DNA from: CAYMDP01 sp964389375
GTDB taxonomy: Bacteria; Bdellovibrionota; Bdellovibrionia; Bdellovibrionales; UBA1609
Direction of reading: 5' to 3'
NCBI GenBank assembly: GCA_964389375.1
Contig: CAYMDP010000010.1
Span: forward strand, 14,551 to 78,550
DNA: 64,000 nucleotides
Position numbers and translations under genes: made by a program
Notes under the pieces: model-generated
What the model saw: the letters and a program-made list of their open reading frames with translations, nothing else
Database searches by the model: none
What the model was told of the DNA's origin: nothing
Shown: one piece after another, positions 60,525-64,000 of the stretch
How positions within the stretch are numbered: position 1 is the first letter of the stretch
Layout: each line of letters starts with the position of its first letter

Positions 60525-61900
60525 AAATCTTGTTAACGGGAGCCACAGGCCTAGTCGGTCAAGCCCTCGGGCAAAAGTTGGTTTCTGAAGGTCATGAGCT
60601 TGTGGCCTTAGTTCGAGACCCAGTGAAGGCCAGACGCGAGCTTTCTTACCCCGCAGCGATTTATCAATGGGATGGAGCAAAGGCTCCGCCAAATCAAAAG
60701 GCCTGTCTTGGGGTGGAGGCCGTGATTCATTTGGCCGGAGAGCCCATCGCAGGAAAGCGCTGGAGCGCAAAACGCAAAACCGCCATTTTGGAATCTCGGA
60801 CTCTTTCGACACGAAATCTCATTCAGGGTTTAAAGGATGCACAAGCTCCGCTTAAGGTATTTCTTTCGGCCTCTGCCATGGGAATTTATGGAGATCGCGG
60901 GGATGAGATTTTGACCGAAGATGCCAGCCACTCTTCCGATTTCTTAGGACAAGTTTGTGAAAAGTGGGAAGCCGAGGCCTTAAATCTTTCAAAAAGTTTT
61001 CCGACCGCTCGCTTGGCTATTTTTCGGATCAGTTTAGTTTTTGCCGGCCATGGGGGATTTTTAAAAGAAATCTTGCCGATCTTTCAGCAGGGGACCGGGG
61101 GAGTCATTGGAAGTGGAAAACAGTGGATGAGCTGGATTCATTTAGAAGATCTAGCGCGATTGTTTACCCAAGCCTTAAGACAAAGTCAGTTCTCAGGTAT
61201 TTACAATGCTTCTGCTGGTGAGCCTGTGCGAAACGGGGACTTTACTAAGGTCATTGCGCGAATCCTAAAAGTTCCAGCCCTTTTTCCCGTTCCAAAGTTC
61301 GCTTTAAATTTGATCTTCGGAGAAATGGCGAAACTGCTTTATTCAAGTCAAAGACTTGATTCTAAAAAATTAAGATCCGATGGCTTTGAATTTAAATATC
61401 CAAGTTTGATTGAAGCCCTTCCAGCGGCCCTTGAGGGCCTCGGGCCAGGGGATTCAATCTTTTTATCAGAGCAATGGCTTCCAAAAAAAGTAGAAGAACT
61501 TTTTCCCTTTTACGAGAACGAAAAAAATCTAGAACGGATCACTCCGCCCTTGGTCAATTTTAAAGTCTTAGGAAAGTCGACGGATAAAATTCAAAAGGGG
61601 ACCTTGATCGATTATTCGTTGAAGATTCGCGGAGTCCCAGTCAGATGGAGAACTCTCATCGAAGAGTGGCGGCCCAACCAAGTCTTCATCGATACACAGG
61701 TGAAGGGGCCTTATAAAAAATGGCACCACACCCATCAGTTTATCCCTTTAGGAAATGGAACCCTGGTCAGAGACAAAGTCATTTTCAAATTGCCCTTAGG
61801 ATATTTCGGCAATCTATTGGGCGGAGCCTTCGTCCGAGGTGATGTGCAAAAGATTTTTACTTTCCGCGCCAAAGTTATCGACGATCTGTTTTACTCTTAA
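60521..61900 (+). CDS. TIGR01777-type SDR epimerase fused to SRPBCC domain
   Basis: This 459-residue protein has two modules. Residues 1-300 form an extended SDR protein of the TIGR01777/YfcH type: ILLTGATGLVGQALGQKL (NAD(P) fold), FLSASAMGIYGDRG (active-site region), and the DUF1731-like end SDGFEFKYPSLIEALPAAL. Residues about 315-459 form a SRPBCC (START-like) domain beginning DSIFLSEQWLPKKVEELFPF. The substrate is unknown; a hydrophobic ligand is suggested by the SRPBCC pocket. The last gene of the operon, it overlaps phr by ATGA. Confidence 0.88.
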   Translation: MKILLTGATGLVGQALGQKLVSEGHELVALVRDPVKARRELSYPAAIYQWDGAKAPPNQKACLGVEAVIHLAGEPIAGKRWSAKRKTAILESRTLSTRNLIQGLKDAQAPLKVFLSASAMGIYGDRGDEILTEDASHSSDFLGQVCEKWEAEALNLSKSFPTARLAIFRISLVFAGHGGFLKEILPIFQQGTGGVIGSGKQWMSWIHLEDLARLFTQALRQSQFSGIYNASAGEPVRNGDFTKVIARILKVPALFPVPKFALNLIFGEMAKLLYSSQRLDSKKLRSDGFEFKYPSLIEALPAALEGLGPGDSIFLSEQWLPKKVEELFPFYENEKNLERITPPLVNFKVLGKSTDKIQKGTLIDYSLKIRGVPVRWRTLIEEWRPNQVFIDTQVKGPYKKWHHTHQFIPLGNGTLVRDKVIFKLPLGYFGNLLGGAFVRGDVQKIFTFRAKVIDDLFYS

Positions 61901-61929
61901 GTGGGCGCAGCAAACGCAATTTTTAGGTA

Positions 61930-61960
61930 GGGCCCCGCTTTTGTTAGGGGCCCCATTTTT
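61930..61960 (+). terminator. Intrinsic terminator of the crt-phr operon
   Basis: A GGGCCCC/GGGGCCC stem with a 10-base loop is followed by ATTTTT. It lies 29 bases after the SDR stop and before the convergent haloperoxidase-like gene. Confidence 0.75.
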
Positions 61961-61975
61961 AGAGTTAACTTTTGA

Positions 61976-63187
61976 CTACTCTTTGCAACTGTATTCGAAC
62001 ATTTTATCTAGCAATGCACAGCCGACTCTGCGACCCAAAATCAGACCGTCTTTGTTGTCCGCTTCGACGTGAATTCCGCCGTAGATTCGGCTTTTCCCAG
62101 CTTCATCGGCAGCTTCCTTATAGGATTTAAAGGATCGAACGACACCCTTTAGATCAGGCGATGTAATGCGAAGTGGCTGACCTTCGAGGGGAAGAATCAC
62201 AGCCAGCACACTTGCGGCGGCGGCACTAAATGTTGAGTGACCACTGACGTAACCTGGAAATGGAGGTGTTGAAATCAAGGGGAGCCAGCCCTTTTCACCT
62301 AACTCTTCGGAAATCGCAGTAATCGGGCGCCAGGTTTGCTGTTGGTACTTCACAGTCCAGGCTGTGATCCCCGCATCACAAAGAGCAAAAGACAAAGTTC
62401 TCATGATGCTGACTGAGTCAGAGAAGTTCGTCGGAACTTCTTGAAGGCGTTGAAGTGCGATCAAGATCCAAAGTCCTGGAGGAGTTACCGTGCCGGCACC
62501 TCCAACCCAAAATTTTGCAATTTCAGTTTGATCCGCCGTGCGATTTTTAGAGTCCACTCCACCTAAGCTTCGAACCTCTTCAAGTTCTTCAAAATACAAA
62601 GCCGTGCCCGGGGCAGGAGCAATAAGTCCTTGGATAAGGTCCTCGACTTTTGCTTCTGAAAAAAGTTGAAGCTTATTCCAGTTTGGAAGTGCGGGACCGG
62701 CATGATTGGGAAGAGTCGGTCTCCAAAGACCACGTCCTGGGTTTGTGGGCCAATCAGTTTGTCCCTTCTCGGCTTGTTCCAGGCGAGGATAATGATCTTT
62801 AAATATTTGCTCTGCCAACTCTTGCGCCTTTTTGACTTCGTAGGCTTCAGTAGAATTAAGGCTTTGCTTCTTAAGCCAGGCTTCAGAAAGTTCTGCTTGA
62901 GAAGGTTTCACCAAAGAAAGGACTCGAGTGAAAGCCGCGCGATAAGAGAGCTCGGGGTGGTTCGAGTTCTTAAGGCTCTGAAAGCCTGCGTCGTTAGCCA
63001 TAGCCCACATAAATGCGGCATAGGGAGGGGCCATTTTTTCAAGCTCGGTAATCTTTAAAGAAGTCATGTGGCTTTCTATAATAGCTTGCTTACTAGCAGC
63101 CGCGGCCGTTTCTAAACCAAATCCTAGTGTCACCAACAAAGTTGCTGCAAAAATGAAAAATGCCTTTAGCTTGGGCCGAAAAACCAT
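61976..63187 (-). CDS. Vanadium-haloperoxidase/PAP2-like exported protein
   Basis: The protein has 403 residues from the ATG at 63185-63187, chosen because AAAGGGGGA precedes it and a signal peptide follows (cleavage near TAAAAS); a longer frame starts at 63313. The PAP2/vanadate-binding triad is visible: KYQQQTWRP (Lys/Arg, about 283-291), FPGYVSGHSTF (SGHS, about 315) and RIYGGIHVEADNKDGLILG (Arg and His, about 372). The length and motif spacing resemble vanadium-dependent haloperoxidases rather than small lipid phosphatases, but either phosphatase or haloperoxidase chemistry is possible. Confidence 0.85.
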   Translation of the reverse strand: MVFRPKLKAFFIFAATLLVTLGFGLETAAAASKQAIIESHMTSLKITELEKMAPPYAAFMWAMANDAGFQSLKNSNHPELSYRAAFTRVLSLVKPSQAELSEAWLKKQSLNSTEAYEVKKAQELAEQIFKDHYPRLEQAEKGQTDWPTNPGRGLWRPTLPNHAGPALPNWNKLQLFSEAKVEDLIQGLIAPAPGTALYFEELEEVRSLGGVDSKNRTADQTEIAKFWVGGAGTVTPPGLWILIALQRLQEVPTNFSDSVSIMRTLSFALCDAGITAWTVKYQQQTWRPITAISEELGEKGWLPLISTPPFPGYVSGHSTFSAAAASVLAVILPLEGQPLRITSPDLKGVVRSFKSYKEAADEAGKSRIYGGIHVEADNKDGLILGRRVGCALLDKMFEYSCKE

Positions 63188-63542
63188 AAAAAATCCCCCT
63201 TTAAAGAATTGAATTGCGGGCATAAACCACCATAAATTTTGAGGCCTTTCAATGAAACTCTGAGCCTTTACAGAAACTGAATAAAGTTCAGCCGCGAGGT
63301 CTCCTATAAACACAAGCGAACAGGATTTCTTTCAAAATCGAGTTCGGCATTGAAACCCTAGCCCGTCGGGTCCGAGCCGAATTCAAGGAGCGATTGAATC
63401 CTGGTCAAAAATGTACAATGGGATTGGCAATTGTTGCGGTGTGGGTAAGAAAGCCTTCGATTGACCGAAGAGCTTGGCAAGACCTCAAAGTATGGTCTAG
63501 GCTTCTAGTTGAGTTATAAATTTTTGTCCAAGGAGGGCATTC
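63188..63542. other. Divergent intergenic region, no gene seen
   Basis: These 355 bases lie between the haloperoxidase-like gene and the secreted-protein gene at 63543 and must hold both promoters. The frame open to 63313 on the minus strand lacks a ribosome-binding site. A short inverted repeat (TTCGGC/GCCGAA near 63345-63383) is present. I see no RNA gene or convincing promoter. Confidence 0.4.
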
Positions 63543-64000
63543 ATGAAAAGCTATAGATGGCTTTCATCTTCTTTTATCCTTTCAAGTTTAGTTCTATTGC
63601 CACTTCAAGCTTTTGCCGCAAGTCCGGAAATATTCAGTGGAAAATGGGTTGGAACTGGCTCCTATGTGCTCGAGGGACAAATGACCCAGTGCTCGCTCGT
63701 GGAATTCTCATTTTCTGCGACAGCCAATACCTTCACCTTCGCCGGTGGCCAAAGAGTTTGTGATCTTCACACTGAAGAGCTTCCAGCGGTGACCATGGAC
63801 TATGCTGATGGGGTCATTTACTTTGCGGGACTCGTCGTGGGCCGCTACACAGAAGATGTTTTGGAGTCATGGTTTCAAGCTCCAGATCCTTCAGGTGGAA
63901 CAAGGTATTGGAGAATGTCGATGCGAAAGACGGGCACACATTTGATGTATGAAGAAAGCCGCACCCTAGTCGGGGAAGACAGCCCGGTCATAAGCTTTGC
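63543..64000 (+). CDS. Secreted protein of unknown function, 5' part (runs off window)
   Basis: An open frame of 152 codons starts at the ATG at 63543 behind a strong AAGGAGG ribosome-binding site and continues past the window edge. A signal peptide (about 1-26) ends LQAFAAS. The mature part starts FSGKWVGTGSYVLEGQ and is beta-rich (for example ADGVIYFAGLVVGRYTEDV), as in small lipocalin-like or calycin-type periplasmic proteins. Two Cys (QCSL, RVCD) could pair. The family is not recognised. Confidence 0.75.
   Translation, partial: MKSYRWLSSSFILSSLVLLPLQAFAASPEIFSGKWVGTGSYVLEGQMTQCSLVEFSFSATANTFTFAGGQRVCDLHTEELPAVTMDYADGVIYFAGLVVGRYTEDVLESWFQAPDPSGGTRYWRMSMRKTGTHLMYEESRTLVGEDSPVISF

Overview
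The window looks like chromosome of a Bdellovibrio-type predatory bacterium (Bdellovibrionota). This rests on the multicopy HNH-nuclease family type at the left edge, the HD-GYP pair with a shared N-terminal domain, the many coiled-coil and periplasmic proteins, the carotenoid cluster, and frequent GTG/TTG starts. The assignment is inferred from gene content; there is no rRNA in the window and I saw no tRNA. Most genes are core housekeeping genes. I see no prophage, CRISPR array or transposase.

Layout. 1-3.6 kb: an HNH endonuclease cut by the window edge, an A+T-rich gap, a Lys-rich orphan gene and the tRNA hydroxylase trhO. 3.8-7.6 kb: a membrane MutS-type ATPase and two tandem HD-GYP proteins. 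7.8-13.5 kb: the translation/secretion block ffh, rpsP, khpA, rimM, trmD, a SPOUT methyltransferase, rplS, rnhB and yraN. 14-19.2 kb: a CHASE2 adenylate cyclase translationally coupled to lptD. 19.3-33 kb: a STAS protein, coiled-coil proteins, a VKOR-DsbA fusion, a ChaN-like protein, a GYF-domain protein, argS, two envelope proteins and pyk. 33-37 kb: a cyclic-nucleotide-binding protein and the thiolase/scoA/scoB operon. 37-50 kb: a DUF4097-type protein, a histone-H1-like protein with a Cys/His motif, miaB, a bifunctional nuclease, a gamma-carbonic-anhydrase-like protein, guaB, a lipoprotein, guaA and dnaE. 50.9-54.3 kb: a glycosyltransferase, a His-rich membrane protein and an ABC exporter. 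54.4-61.9 kb: crtE-crtI-crtB-lycopene cyclase-gpx-phr-SDR/SRPBCC, which reads as a photoprotection operon. 62-64 kb: a vanadium-haloperoxidase-like protein and the start of a secreted protein.

The most unusual signal is a family of large palindromic elements at about 3.7, 50.2 and 50.5 kb. Their core ends are conserved (AAGTG-TCCRCCGAAGAC ... CGACGGCTGAGG-GGAG-CACTT). Each is bracketed by its own 26-35 bp, perfect or one-mismatch inverted repeat, and that arm sequence differs completely from site to site. One element contains a second palindrome with perfect 25-bp arms. A further 37-bp hairpin between the lipoprotein gene and guaA carries the same AAGTG/CACTT pair. These structures sit at the 3' ends of genes. 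They could be mobile palindromes that mirror their flanks, a special class of terminator, or both.

Functional links: the window encodes both a cAMP source (CHASE2 cyclase) and a cNMP-binding protein, plus two HD-GYP proteins for c-di-GMP-type signalling. The carotenoid operon joins pigment synthesis to peroxide removal and light-driven DNA repair. The divergent glycosyltransferase/ABC genes may modify or export its products.
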